The notes beneath the pieces are model-generated. The model was not told where the DNA came from. It saw only the letters and a program-made list of their open reading frames with translations, and made no database searches. Positions 28,058 through 39,590 of a stretch of 64,000 nucleotides of DNA are shown one piece after another (position 1 is the stretch's first letter; every line of letters begins with the position of its first letter). Position numbers and translations under genes: made by a program. This DNA is from Neovahlkampfia damariscottae. Taxonomy: Eukaryota > Heterolobosea > Selenaionea > Neovahlkampfiida > Neovahlkampfiidae. Where the stretch lies: assembly GCA_016618085.1 (NCBI GenBank), contig JABLTG010000025.1, forward strand, positions 1 through 64,000, in the 5' to 3' direction.

Positions 28058-29661
28058 ATGAAGAATAACTTGAAGTTTTTTTTGTTTTTATTATTCCTTT
28101 TTTTCAAGCTGAAGGATTGTAAACTTCAATTAATGGTACCATCAACAAAACAACCAAAAAAGTTCTCAAAAATTTTACTTCCATATGGAAACCGGAATTT
28201 TTTTGATGCAGAATTATATAATCAAAACATATTCCTCGCTCCAACATCATTTTTAATTGCAACTTCATCAGTACAAGATTTATGTCAAATCAAACATCAA
28301 GTTAAAGAACTTCAACCGGAGTTATGGAACAACTCAAAAATAACAAATCCATGTGAACAGTATTTTTGCTCAAATTCAACACCTCATTTTTTTTCAATCA
28401 ATCAAAATGAAACAATTCCTTTGGAACAAAGAATTGAAGCTCAAAATACACACATTGCTATTAACAGGCTATGTTCGTTATGTGAATCAAATTTAACTTT
28501 GAATTTTAACAATTTTATTAAAAATAACACTTGTAAATGGTTTGATAGAACATGTGATAGTGACTATTGTACTGACCGCTCAGTTTGCATACCATACAAA
28601 AAAGAGTACAATTTATGTTACCTTCCACAAAGAGATTTATTCATGGCAAAAGATGATTTTACACATGAGTATTTATTTTTTGTTTATTATTCATTCAGTC
28701 CTTACCTCAATTTCATTGCATCGCTCATTTTTTTCATTGCAGATATTATTTTTTTAATTATACCTCAATCTGTTTATTTAACCAAGTACATGTTAGGAGA
28801 TCATGAAAGAAACAAAAAAATTAGACTTTTATTTAATTTAAAGAATTTTATTAGAATTATTGTCTGCACATTACATTTGATACCAATGGTGGCATCTTTC
28901 ATTGATACAATGAATTTGATATCTGTCAGACTTTATGTAATGGCAAATATATATTGTGCATCAGCATCTTTAATAGCTTTTAATTTAATGATTGTGGAAT
29001 GGTATATTGATTAATTTCATTTTCTAATTTCTTCAGGTCACATGTTTTAACAGAATTAGAAAGTTTACATGCAATGACAATTTCATGGAAAAATTTGTAA
29101 TTCAAAAAAACCACTTTATAACTTTTGTAGGTTATTGTTATTGTTTACTATTGTTCCTCTGTCAGCTTTAACCGGATTCAATTTACTATCATATATTTTG
29201 TATACTTTTGTCGATGGACAAAAAAGAGGATTCTTCAAATACCTCATTGGTGTGATTTTTCTTTTAATGATATTTTTATTGATTACAGAAGTATTAGGAT
29301 CATCAATTGCCTCAATAAAAGTGATATTTAAAGTGTATTCAAACAAGGTCATGCAACAAGATTCAAGTCCACTTGATATCATTAGATTGAGCGTAAGTCT
29401 TTCATTTGGTTTTTAAATTTCAAGTTTACAAAATATATGATTTTCTTAATTGGAAACTCCATTCATTGCACACTTTTAATGTTTTTTAATGCAATAATTT
29501 TTTTAGTTGGAAATGATGCGTTATCCATTCAATTGTATTGTTTACAGGCACCATTGATATCAACTTCTAATCTGTTCATGTCATCTGCTCTGTTTTACGG
29601 TGTTTTACCAAAGGATCACATCAAAAAGTATTATTGTTGTTGTTGTAACAAAGAAGATTGA
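28058..29661 (+). CDS. Seven-transmembrane receptor-like protein with cysteine-rich ectodomain
   Basis: Four exons are joined at about 29003-29036, 29098-29131 and 29393-29425. A signal peptide ('FFLFLLFLFFKLKDCKL') precedes a 180-residue ectodomain with twelve or so cysteines ('NTCKWFDRTCDSDYCTDRSV', 'INRLCSLCESNLTLN') and several N-glycosylation sites. About seven hydrophobic helices follow ('FIASLIFFIADIIFLIIPQS', 'ISVRLYVMANIYCASASLIA', 'LLLLFTIVPLSALTGFNLLS', 'GVIFLLMIFLLITEVLGSSI', 'LLMFFNAIIFLVGNDALSIQ'). The tail 'YYCCCCNKED' could be palmitoylated. Layout is that of a GPCR, perhaps Frizzled/cAMP-receptor-like, but no diagnostic motif settles the class. An ATTGGTCC box lies about 40 bases upstream. 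Confidence 0.7.
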
Positions 29662-29771
29662 AAAGAATTTAAAAATAAATTGTTGTGACTAAAACAATTG
29701 AACTTTTTATATTTGAAGAATTAAACATGAGTTTTTCAACTTCACAAATGAATTTATTTTCACTTGATATT

Positions 29772-32128
29772 TCATTTATATTTGAAATTCAAATCCTCAT
29801 TTGAAAATGAATATATTTTCCATTTAAATGTAAAATCCCAAGTATCTTTATGAATTCTTGAATTTTCAAAAAATGATGAATCAATTTCGTAAATATTTCC
29901 ATAAATTTTCAATAATTTTGACATGACATAAATATTTCCTTTCTTCATTGAAATATCAATTGGAATTAAATTTTCATCATTTTTCATTTTCAAATCAAAT
30001 TTAACATTTTCAATCAAAAAATCAAAAATATCAATTTTATCAAAAATGATTGATAAATTTAAAATACTATTTCCTTCTTTATCTATAAAATTTACATTAT
30101 CAACCTTGGAAATAGTTTCAATCAATAATAATAAATTTCCATGAATAATACATTTTTTCAATAATGTTTCATAATTTTTGATTGAATCTTTGGTGAGTTT
30201 ATATTTCGAAGTTTGAATTTCATATTCTATTGATTTTTGAAATTTTTGAAATATTGGAATTAATTCTCCTTTTGAATAAGATAATGCATCAAGATTCTTT
30301 GTATTCTTCTCCAACATTGAAACACCATTTTTTAACAAATATTCTACAAGTTCAGTGTTCTTTTTCATTGCAGATAACATTAAAATATTTGATCCCCTTG
30401 TTGTTTTTTCTGAAAATGAACTTCCATTTTTTATTAAGAATTCAATGACCGAAATTCTTTGGTTATTATTTACAGTTTTTAATAAAGGAGTAAAACCAAG
30501 CATATCCAAATCTTTCATTCCATTATCACTATGTTTCAATAAAAATTCAATGGTTTCTATATTGGCATGAGAACATGCATATAAAATAGGTGTATTAAAA
30601 CTTGAATCTAATTGAGAAACAGAACATCCAGAATCAATTAAATATTGAAGTATTTCTAAATTTCCTTTTGGAATTGCTTTATATAATGGACCTCTTCCTT
30701 GTTCATCAACATTTAAAACAGAATCACCTACTACTTCAATCAAGTATTTTATAACTTCAAGATTACTGCCAGGAATAATTCTTAATAATGGTCCAAAATT
30801 TGATTTATTCTTTTCAAGTTTAACTCCTTTTGAAACTAAAAGTTTTAAAATTTCAATGGTTTGTCCATAAAATAAACAATTTTCTTCCCAAATGTTTTTG
30901 TGGTCAATGTTAATCCCTTTTTCAATCAAAAAATTTGCGATTTCAATATTCCCTTTTATTGTAGCTGTAAATAAAGCATTATTTAAGAATTCATCTTTTT
31001 CTTCAATAGATGAACCATTATCTAATAAAAAAGAAATCAAATTTAAATTTTCTGAATGAATAGATTTTAAAAAGACTGTAGTTTGATGCATTGATTTTTC
31101 AGTAACCGAACATCCTTTGGATAATAAATATTTAACAACATCTAAACTACCATTTTGAGCTGCTGTCAGTAATGGAGTATTTTCTGTTTGATCTCTTGAA
31201 GATAATGATATTCCTTTATCAACCAAATATTTCATCATTTCAACATGATTATTTTGAGCAGCATAATGAAGAGCTGTTTTTTTTTGTCTATTTTTGACAT
31301 TCAATTTACAACCCTTTTCAATTAAATATTTCACAATTTTAAAATTTCCTGCTCTGGTTGCAGCCAATAATGGTGTTTGATGTGAATGACTTGAATCATC
31401 TAATAAACCACCTTTTTCTAAAATCAATTTAATAACTTCAATATTATCATGAACTTCTTTTTTTCGACCACAAATTTGAAGAATTAAACTGATACCATTC
31501 TTATCTTTTGATTGCGCGCTCAATCCTTTTTCAAATAAAAATTTCATTGTTTCCAATTGACCTTTAAAGGCTGCATAATGAATAGCTCCAAAATGATTCT
31601 TATCTTTTGCATCAAGTTTACAACCAAATTCAATCAATAATTTTATCATTTCAATATCACCTCTAGTTGATGCTTTTAACAATGGATTTTTATGTTTTAT
31701 ATCATACGCTTCAATATCACTACCATTTTCCAATAAAAATTTTGAACATTCAATATTTCCACAAGCAACAGCAAAGTGAAGTGGAATTTTTAATCTCTTG
31801 TTTTTTTTATTTACATCCATTCCATGTCGAACAAAATACATTACATAATTTAAATTTCCTTGTTTACAAGCAGCGTTTAAAAATGATCCTCCATCAATAG
31901 CATCTGATTCTTCTTCAAATGAAAGTAATTTATTTCCAAAAAAATAATTCAAAAACAAGTTGTTGTTGTTGTTTCCTCTCATGTTTTGAAGGATAGCAGT
32001 CAAGTAAGCTCTTTTTAAATGTTCCTTTGAAAAATTTTGTATTAGGGCCTTCAACGATTCTAAGTCACCAAGTTCTGAAAATTGTCGATATCTATCATTA
32101 AGAGGTTTATTATAACTTGTAAAACGAT
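29772..32128 (-). CDS. Long ankyrin-repeat protein
   Basis: The main exon encodes about 785 residues. Roughly 18 ankyrin repeats are visible, for example 'IPLHFAVACGNIECSKFLLE', 'TALHYAAQNNHVEMMKYLVD', 'TPLLTAAQNGSLDVVKYLLS', 'GPLYKAIPKGNLEILQYLID' and 'TPLLKTVNNNQRISVIEFLI'. The frame stays open upstream of 32054 to a splice acceptor at 32129. A short first exon starting at ATG 32232 ('MVILVISYKTLNHYF') fits the frame through a 28-base intron and has a CCAAT one base before it, but this is not certain. The C-terminal 170 residues are less regular. It is a protein-protein interaction scaffold; partner unknown. Confidence 0.85.
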
Positions 32129-32232
32129 CTAAATTTAGAAATGAAAAAAATAATACGAATTATGATTTTTAGCCATAGTTTTAGATGAAAATAGTGATTC
32201 AGAGTTTTATATGAAATCACTAAAATGACCAT

Positions 32233-32627
32233 CAATTGGAGTATCAAAATAAAATTTGAAGTTACAACTTCAACAATCATCTTCTGTTTGAAAATGAAGT
32301 TCAAAAACTGTCCAATGAAATGATTCGTATTTTTCATATTTGTAATCTCAAAAATACAGTTCTAATTTTCCCTTGAATGACTTGCAATTCTATTACGCCA
32401 AATTAATTTAAGAGGAGTAACAACTTGTTTTGTTGGAATGAATCAAAAGATATTTCAAGTTTTCTAATTGCAAACAATTTATAGGCTTAAATAGACAATT
32501 TGTTCTACTATTGATTATGATTCCGTTCGCATTAAACTCTCAAATCAAAACAACTCCGAGGAATTTAAAAAAATAACCAATCGGAATCATTTAATCTTCA
32601 AACCCTTCAAAGCAACCTAAACACAAC
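32233..32627. promoter_or_regulatory. Intergenic region with CCAATCGGAATCATT before the F-box gene
   Basis: Apart from one or two weak short frames, this stretch holds no gene. A CCAATCGGAATCATT box at 32577-32591 stands 36 bases before the F-box gene start. The same 15 bases stand before the helicase-OTU gene at about 7102-7116 on the other strand. Confidence 0.5.
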
Positions 32628-33857
32628 ATGCAAACCGAATTTTACTTTGATTTATGTTCAGATTTTCCACCAGAAATCTCATATTTAATTTTTAGCAATT
32701 TAGAAGCAAAAGATTTAATCAAGTGCCAATTAGTTTCAAAAAGTTGGTTAAAACAAGGAGATGATTGGAAACTATGGAAAGACTTATGTTTAAATTTATG
32801 GGATGGAAAACAATACAAAAATAACCACAAACAAAATTTTATTTTCAATCCAAAAGATCAAAAAAAGATAAACCTCTCAATTAGAGAAATGAAAGACCAT
32901 TTAAGAAAGCATGAAATTAAAACCTACGATTGTTTAACAAGAGAAGATTATGAAGAAAAATTAAAATTGATTCCAGGACCACCAGTCAATTGCGTATACA
33001 ATTATTTTGATAAAAATTTTGGTGTAAAAAGATTAAAAGAAGTTTACTTTAAATCTATTAGATATTCAAAAAGACAATATATAACATCAGCTGAATTACT
33101 TGATATGCAATGGATTTTGAAATTCAAACAAAATGAAAAAAGTTTAATGTTCGTTGAATTTTATGAAAATCATAATATGTTATTGAATTATCAAGGAAAT
33201 TTAATGAAATGGGAAATTATTAATAATGGATATAATGTAAAAGTAGATCAATATCCAACATTAAAAATCAAAAGAACTGCGAATTGGGGTTGGGTTTTAG
33301 AAAATGATTATGCCACTATATCAACTATTGATGCTGAAAAGAGAATTTCTCATTTACAACCACAAACTATTGAATCTAGACTATCTATTGCCAATAAAAT
33401 CAAAGAAGAAGGAAATTATTTCTTCAAAGAAGGTGAACTTAAAAATGCTTTGCAATTGTATAAATCAGTTTTTCATTATGTAAAACAAATTCCAGAAGAA
33501 TTAGCAAGAGATTTATTGTACTCTAGAAATGTTGGAAATCAATATTCTCAAGAATTAGTCAAATTGAAAATATCAACTTGTTTAAACATATCAACATGTT
33601 TTTTGAAATTAAAAATATATGATGAAGCACTTGCATCAGCTCAAAGAGCCTTAAGATTTGATCCTAATTCCGTAAAAGCATTAGTAAGAAGAGCTCAATC
33701 ATTCATGGAATTGGGAAATTATAAAAGAGCAAAAATTGATTTAGATGTTTGCAAATCAAAAACAAGTGATAAAACCATTGAAGATCTTTGGAGGAAATGT
33801 GATAGAGAAATCAGAAAAGAAGAAAGATATTTTGAATCTATTGCAAAAGCTCAATAA
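32628..33857 (+). CDS. F-box protein with C-terminal TPR repeats
   Basis: A single-exon protein of 409 residues. Residues 12-50 form an F-box ('FPPEISYLIFSNLEAKDLIK', 'VSKSWLKQGDDWKLWKDLC') that would bind SKP1 in an SCF ubiquitin ligase. A middle domain of about 170 residues is unassigned ('ITSAELLDMQWILKFKQNEK', 'RTANWGWVLENDYATIST'). The last 140 residues are three TPR repeats of the immunophilin/FKBP52 style ('NKIKEEGNYFFKEGELKNAL', 'CLNISTCFLKLKIYDEALAS', 'RRAQSFMELGNYKRAKIDLD'), a type that often binds HSP90/HSP70 tails. The fusion suggests chaperone-linked ubiquitination, as inference. Confidence 0.8.
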   Translation: MQTEFYFDLCSDFPPEISYLIFSNLEAKDLIKCQLVSKSWLKQGDDWKLWKDLCLNLWDGKQYKNNHKQNFIFNPKDQKKINLSIREMKDHLRKHEIKTYDCLTREDYEEKLKLIPGPPVNCVYNYFDKNFGVKRLKEVYFKSIRYSKRQYITSAELLDMQWILKFKQNEKSLMFVEFYENHNMLLNYQGNLMKWEIINNGYNVKVDQYPTLKIKRTANWGWVLENDYATISTIDAEKRISHLQPQTIESRLSIANKIKEEGNYFFKEGELKNALQLYKSVFHYVKQIPEELARDLLYSRNVGNQYSQELVKLKISTCLNISTCFLKLKIYDEALASAQRALRFDPNSVKALVRRAQSFMELGNYKRAKIDLDVCKSKTSDKTIEDLWRKCDREIRKEERYFESIAKAQ

Positions 33858-33870
33858 ATTTTCATGTATT

Positions 33871-35233
33871 TTATTTTTTCAATTTTTTTAATCTGTTAAT
33901 TGCTTCATTAAGAGTTTCTTCTTTTTTTGCAAAACAAACTCGGCAATAATATTTTTTTTTATCGAATAATGTTTTTTCGTTTGATGTGAAAGCTGAAAGT
34001 GGTAAAAATGTTACACCTGTGTTTTTAATCATCCAACGGCACATTTCATCATCTTTTTCTATTTCACTTGATTTTTTAAATTCGACTAAATCTATAATTG
34101 AACTAATATCAACAATAATGAAATATCCACCTTGTGGTCTGATAACTGAACCTTTACCAAAAATTTCTTCAAGTGAATCACATAAGAAATTACATTTCTT
34201 TTCCAATTCAATTTTAAATTTTTTCAAATAATCATTTGATGAGGTATCTAATAAACATTTAGCAATACCTCTTTGTAAAGGTGTGTTTACACAAAATGTT
34301 GACACTTGATTAACTTTGAAAATTGGTGAAATCAACTCTTTTGGTCCAATAATCCAACCAACTTTAAAACCGGTAACAGAAAATGATTTTGATGAAGAAC
34401 TTACAGTTAATGTTCTTTCCCACATATTTTCATATGTAGCTAATCTTTCATGTTTTAAATTTTCAAAAATTAAAAATTCATAGACTTCATCTGTTAGGAC
34501 TAACAAATCAAATTCAATTGAAATTTTTGCAATAATTTGTAATTCTTTTTTTGTGAAGATTTTTCCTGTTGGATTATTTGGTGAATTAATTATTAAAAAT
34601 TTAGTTTTGTTTGTTATGGATTTTCTCAAATTATCTTCATTCAATATCCATTTCTCAGTTGCTGTTGAATTGTTTGTTGTTGATTCTAAACTACAAATAA
34701 CAGGTTTACCACCAGCAACACTGACCCATTCTTTTTAAAATTAAAAAAAAAAGATTATCATTTTACCCAAGTACTGATTGAAATATGGTTCCAAAATGAT
34801 AACTTCATCTCCTTCATTCAAAAAAGCTTGGAAAATCATAAAAATTCCACCACTTGCTCCATTTGAAACTGTATTAAAATGGTAAAAAATATTTCAATCT
34901 TGATACCAATAACTTCATTTAGTGAGTCAATTTCTCTGTTCAACAAAGAACCATAAAAATTAGAGATTTGTTTTGTTAATTCTAAATCACCTTTTGGTCT
35001 GGCATAATAAAGAGGACCTGATTTAATCGCTTCAATTGAATTTTCTTTTATAAAATTTTCAGTTTCAAAATCTTTCAATTTTGTGTGAAAAATTAACATT
35101 TTTGTTTACCTGGAAAGCCTTGGCCCAAATTTACAGATTTATTTTCGTTATTCAGTCTTGTATATTCTGTCCAAATATTTTCTTCTGGAAATTGTTGAAT
35201 TCTTTTTGCTGTTCTTTCTTTGATCGGTTTCAT
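33871..35233 (-). CDS. Kynurenine aminotransferase / cysteine-S-conjugate beta-lyase
   Basis: Four exons joined by small introns give about 400 residues. The start 'MKPIKERTAKRIQQFPEENI' leads to 'WTEYTRLNNENKSVNLGQGF' and 'PDFETENFIKE', the hallmark N-terminus of KAT/CCBL enzymes. 'SGPLYYARPKGDLELTKQIS', 'VSNGASGGIFMIFQAFLNEG' (PLP phosphate region) and 'ILEPYFNQY' follow. 'NSPNNPTGKIFTKKE' and 'DEVYEFLIF' are the class I aminotransferase core, and the PLP lysine is in 'TVSSSSKSFSVTGFKVGW'. It transaminates kynurenine, glutamine or similar amino acids and may cleave cysteine conjugates. No organelle presequence is obvious. Confidence 0.9.
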
Positions 35234-35336
35234 TGTGGAAGAAATTTTGTTGGAAGAAATATGAAACTCCTATTGGTTTATTATTCAAACCTTCCAATTT
35301 ACTGTCATTGGACGTTTTTTGTTTTTTTCTTGAAGG

Positions 35337-37581
35337 ATGAAGTTGGTGATTACTCTATTACTCTCTACTTTGCTCGTTGTATTATCACAAGAGTTTCCAA
35401 CGATCCCAGAATCTTTTGCTATGAATGTGGAGTGGAATATTCGCCCAGAAAATAGATCATTCAGTTTTTCAGAAAATTATGACCACATTAACCAAAGAGT
35501 TAAATTTGTTTTTTATAACGAAACAGATACTGATATTGAATATTTCTTTTTAAAAACTGTAACTACTTGCATTTTTAATTTTTTTTTTTTAAAAAGAATG
35601 AAAGTTATAAGTGGGATCCAGAAGAAAATAAGTGTTCAAAAACACCTTGGAAACATCATCGTTTTATGGATAAAAATGGGAACTTACGTGGTGGCGCTCA
35701 ACTTTTTGGTCTTGGAGCAAATGCAACATACCATGGTAGACATTACGCTAGAAATATTTTATGTGACGCTTGGAGACATGTTCATCATTATCACGGAACA
35801 AAACATAACGTAACTACTTACACAACATGGTACTTTGCTGATGATGAATGGAATTTAAGAGGTCTAGGAAAACATAGAGTTCCAGTTAGGTAAAAAAAAA
35901 AAAAAAAAAATTAAAATTATGAAAAGAGTACATACTTATATTCACACAACACATCAACCATCTGAAAATAAAACAGATTCTTATCATGTGACGCAAGTTG
36001 AAATTACCGAATTCAGAACCAATGATACTTTTTATGAAGGAGAATTTATTGTACCACATCTTTGTAAAAGACCTTATGATCCAATTCCTTTACCAAAATT
36101 ACCGGAAAATTTTAGAACAACAATTTCATATACAAATACTCATGCAAAATTTTCTTGGAGTATTACTGAATATGTTGATCATCAAAATCAAAGAGAAAGA
36201 ATTGATTTTTTTGCAACCAACAAAACAGAAGAAATTTATATTGATTTGAAACATGTAAGAAAAAAAAACAATATTAAAAATTGTTTCAAAGAAATATGAA
36301 TATAGAATTATCAAAGGAAGAAATTTTGAATGTAATGCAAGACCAATCAAATCACAAAACAATAGATTTGAACATGATGGACAATTACTTGGTAGTTCAC
36401 AACTCTTTCAATTTGGAGAACAATACAATCCTGTTTATGAAGGAAGAGGTCATACCATAAGAGGAATTGAATGTGATTTATGGGTTTCACACTTTAATAT
36501 CACTATTCCTTATTGGAGAAATCCAAAAATTCATATCCATATAAACTATAAAATGTATTACTATTTCTCAGTTCAAGATTGGCGTATTAATCAAAGAGGA
36601 GAACATAGAATTCCTATTAGAATTGCACAAGTTCGTCAACATTTAAATCATACAACTGGATATGATGTAACTTATATGGATTTTAGTAATTTCATTGTTG
36701 GAAACTTTACAGGTGATGATGATGGAAGAGATGCAATTTGGCATGTTCCAGGATCTTGTTTAGCTGCTTATACTCCAATTCAATTACCAACATTACCTTG
36801 GGAATTTGATACAGATGCTGAGATTTCTGCAAATTATACAACATTCCATTTTAGAGAATATTATGATTATAAAAACAATCGTGCGAGATTTGATTATAGA
36901 ATTGGTGGAAATAGAACAACTGATATTTATCTTGTTGATGCTAAAAATCATTTTCATATTAATCATAATGGAAAATGTAAAGTATCATCAATCACATCAA
37001 ATTCTTCAATTGTCAAAGATGGTAATTTAAGATCAGTGAATTCACTTTTACATTTTGGAAATGAATATAATGAAAAATATATGGGAAGACATTTTGTTCG
37101 TGAAATTGAATGTGACAGATGGTGGATTAATTATACAAGAAATGGTCATTTTAATGTGATTAATTATTATTTCTCAGTTGAAGAATGGACAATGGATAGA
37201 TATGGAAAACATAGAGTACCAATTAGAGTTGAAATTGAAAGTTATAAATTACAACCTGGTCATCATCATCCAGTTGGTGGTCCATCTTTTTGGTTCTATT
37301 TTGATTACATTACATTTCATACATCACCACCAGATAATTATATTTATTTGACACCTGCTGTTTGTCTTGAAGAAAGTTTTGTTGGTTTAGATGCTCCTGC
37401 TGCTCTTGGTATGAGTGTTTTAACTGGAGGAGCTGGTGTATTTGGTGGTCTTATTGCTGGTTTAATCTTTGGAGGTATTTTATCACTTATTGCAGCAATT
37501 GTATCAAGAACATCAAAAATTAATCCTGCTTCTTTGGATATTGATCTTAGAGATACATCAGATACAATTCAAAATAATTAA
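35337..37581 (+). CDS. Secreted/type I membrane protein with three tandem glycosylated repeats
   Basis: A signal peptide ('MKLVITLLLSTLLVVLSQEF') starts a protein of about 690 residues in four exons, with the last splices at about 35892-35928 and 36256-36291. Three copies of a roughly 190-residue module follow. Each has 'P.LP..F' at its start and an aromatic strand pair ('FREYYDYKNNRARFDYRIGG', 'ITEYVDHQNQRERIDFFATN', 'FSENYDHINQRVKFVFYNET'). Each also has a 'QLFxFG' loop ('GGAQLFGLGANATYHGRHYA') and 'KHRVPIRV'-type strands. Many N-x-S/T sites are present. A hydrophobic segment 'FGGLIAGLIFGGILSLIAAI' and a short cytoplasmic tail end it. The aromatic strand pair resembles LolA-like protist surface proteins, so lipid binding is possible; this is inference. 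The neighbouring aminotransferase is divergent. Confidence 0.7.
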
Positions 37582-37682
37582 ATCAATATTTTAATTAAAA
37601 TCTTATTTTTAAATTGAACAACTATCAATTTGGATTGGAGAAATTATTAATGGAGATGAATTCTTAATCTTCAAAAAAGAAT

Positions 37683-39377
37683 TTATTTCAAATTTAACTT
37701 TTGTATTGAAGATGGAATCACATTCAACTCGCGAACATTCTTATTGATGGATGAAATTTTCATGAATTCAAGATATCTTTCACCTTCTGTTCCTTTCAAT
37801 AATTCAATTTTATCTTTCATTGTTTGAATTTCTAATGAATTTTGAGATTTTAAGAGTATTTCATTTGCTTCTTTTTCAGCTTTTGCTTTTTCAATCAATG
37901 CATCTCCTTGAATTTTTTCTTTTTCAAGAATTTCATTTGTCAAATTTTCATTTTCAAGTTTTATCAAACCATGTTTCAATTCTTCAATTTCACATTCTTG
38001 AAGAAGTCTTTCTTTTTCTTGTTCGTTTTGAGCCGTATCACTCAACTTTGAACAAAGAATTGTCATATTTGATTTGATACTTTCTTCCAATAATGAAGCA
38101 ATTTCAGCGTCAACTGGAATAATTTCTTTGACATCTAATTCAAAAATAAAAAATTGCATTTCCTCAAAGAATCTTCCTATGCCTTCAAATGTTTCTTTTT
38201 TCCCTTCAAAGACTGTTGGAATTGAATACTTTTTGAAAATTGATTTTCTCAAGATTTTTGCAGCTCCAGTATGAAATTCTTCAAAATTATGTTGTGATGA
38301 AGTTTCTCGAACTCTACTTCTTAAACTTTGACATGAATATCCAACGAAATCTCCCATAAACATTTTATCTAATTTTTCATCATCCAAAATGAATTTCCAT
38401 TTGTAACTTATGGTAATTTTTAACACTGCATTATCTTTAGTTCTGACGTTAAATTGATCAGGAAAATAATCTGGACCACATCTATTTTTATTGGTGAATG
38501 AAATAATATCTCACCTTAAAATTGCTGATTTCATTTGATTTTCTTCTTTTGGGAGACCCCCTGCTAAATTCAAAACTTTAACACCTTCGTGAGGACCAAG
38601 TAATAATGAAATAGGTCCGATTACGTATCTATTTTTATTCTTCAAATAATCAACAACACAAACAATTTCGTTCTTTTGAATTTGTAAATTATAAGCACGA
38701 CTTGATGCATTTTTTGGAATTCCTAATGCGGTATACTCTTCATTGGATAGTTTTTTATGATATTCTTCTTCATTGACTGATGGAATGAATGAAGTTGGTC
38801 CTTTAATCATTTTTAATTCTGATGTTCTTGTATTTCTGACATATATAGCTTCTCCTTGACTGATATTGATAGCAGGAACAATTTTGATCAATATTTCATT
38901 TACTGTTGGAATATAACTTGTTGGTCCTTTGATTATCCACTCTTCTCCTCTGAAAAATTCTATGTTAAAATAGATCAAAATTTACGCTTTTTTATCATCA
39001 AAATCTTGAGTTGCTTGAATAACAGCACCTGTACTGTTGTTTAAAATAATTACATCTTGAACTGATGCTGATAATACTTCTAAAGGGTATAATGAAAATA
39101 CAGCAGGTCCTTGTCGAATTTCAACTTCTTCAAAGAAAATTAAGTGAAATATTTTGATTTTACCTCCCATATGATAATTTGACTTTGTTTTATCGAAAGG
39201 ATTTTCGACTGAACAATACTGATTTTGTCTTAAAGTTATTTTATTTTGTTTTCCATCTGGGCAAGATTCACTGCTACTTAATGTTATGCGTTTTGGTCCT
39301 TCGACTAAGTATTGAGATCCATCTTCATTGTTTGTGATGTGAGTATATTCATTGTCATAAAGAACAAGTGTGGACAT
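37683..39377 (-). CDS. Major vault protein-like, minus-strand paralogue
   Basis: Four exons give about 530 residues, starting 'MSTLVLYDNEYTHITNNEDG'. The N-terminal part has vault-repeat strands ('VEGPKRITLSSSESCPDGKQ', 'QNQYCSVENPFDKTK', 'RQGPAVFSLYPLEV', 'IKGPTSYIPTVNE', 'IKGPTSFIPSVNEEEYHKKL'), which fit MVP beta-barrel repeats. A shoulder domain follows ('AVLKITISYKWKFILDDEKL', 'SCQSLRSRVRETSSQHNFEE'), then the cap helix ('EKAKAEKEANEILLKSQNSL'). Animal MVPs are near 870-900 residues; this one has fewer N-terminal repeats. MVP forms the shell of vault particles. It is divergent from a second copy at 39591, with a 213-base shared promoter. Confidence 0.85.
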
Positions 39378-39590
39378 GATGTCTGTTTGTTTAATTTTTT
39401 TTCTGTTAAAGTTGGTGTGATTGGCTGTAATAAAATACAACTGATCTAATAATAACTCGAGAAACGTTGGAAAAGAACAAATCCAAAAATTTTATTAAAA
39501 TACCAACCAATCATTCATCTCCTGAAAAGTTATTTTTATCCACCAATAGTATTAATAGGCAAATGAAAATTCTCTCAAACAAAAACAAAA
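39378..39590. promoter_or_regulatory. Bidirectional promoter between the two vault-protein genes
   Basis: The 213-base region separates two divergent MVP-like genes. It contains ACCAACCAATCATTC at about 39504 facing right and a GCCAATCACACC-type box on the minus strand near 39415. The arrangement would allow joint expression of the two shell proteins. Confidence 0.5.
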
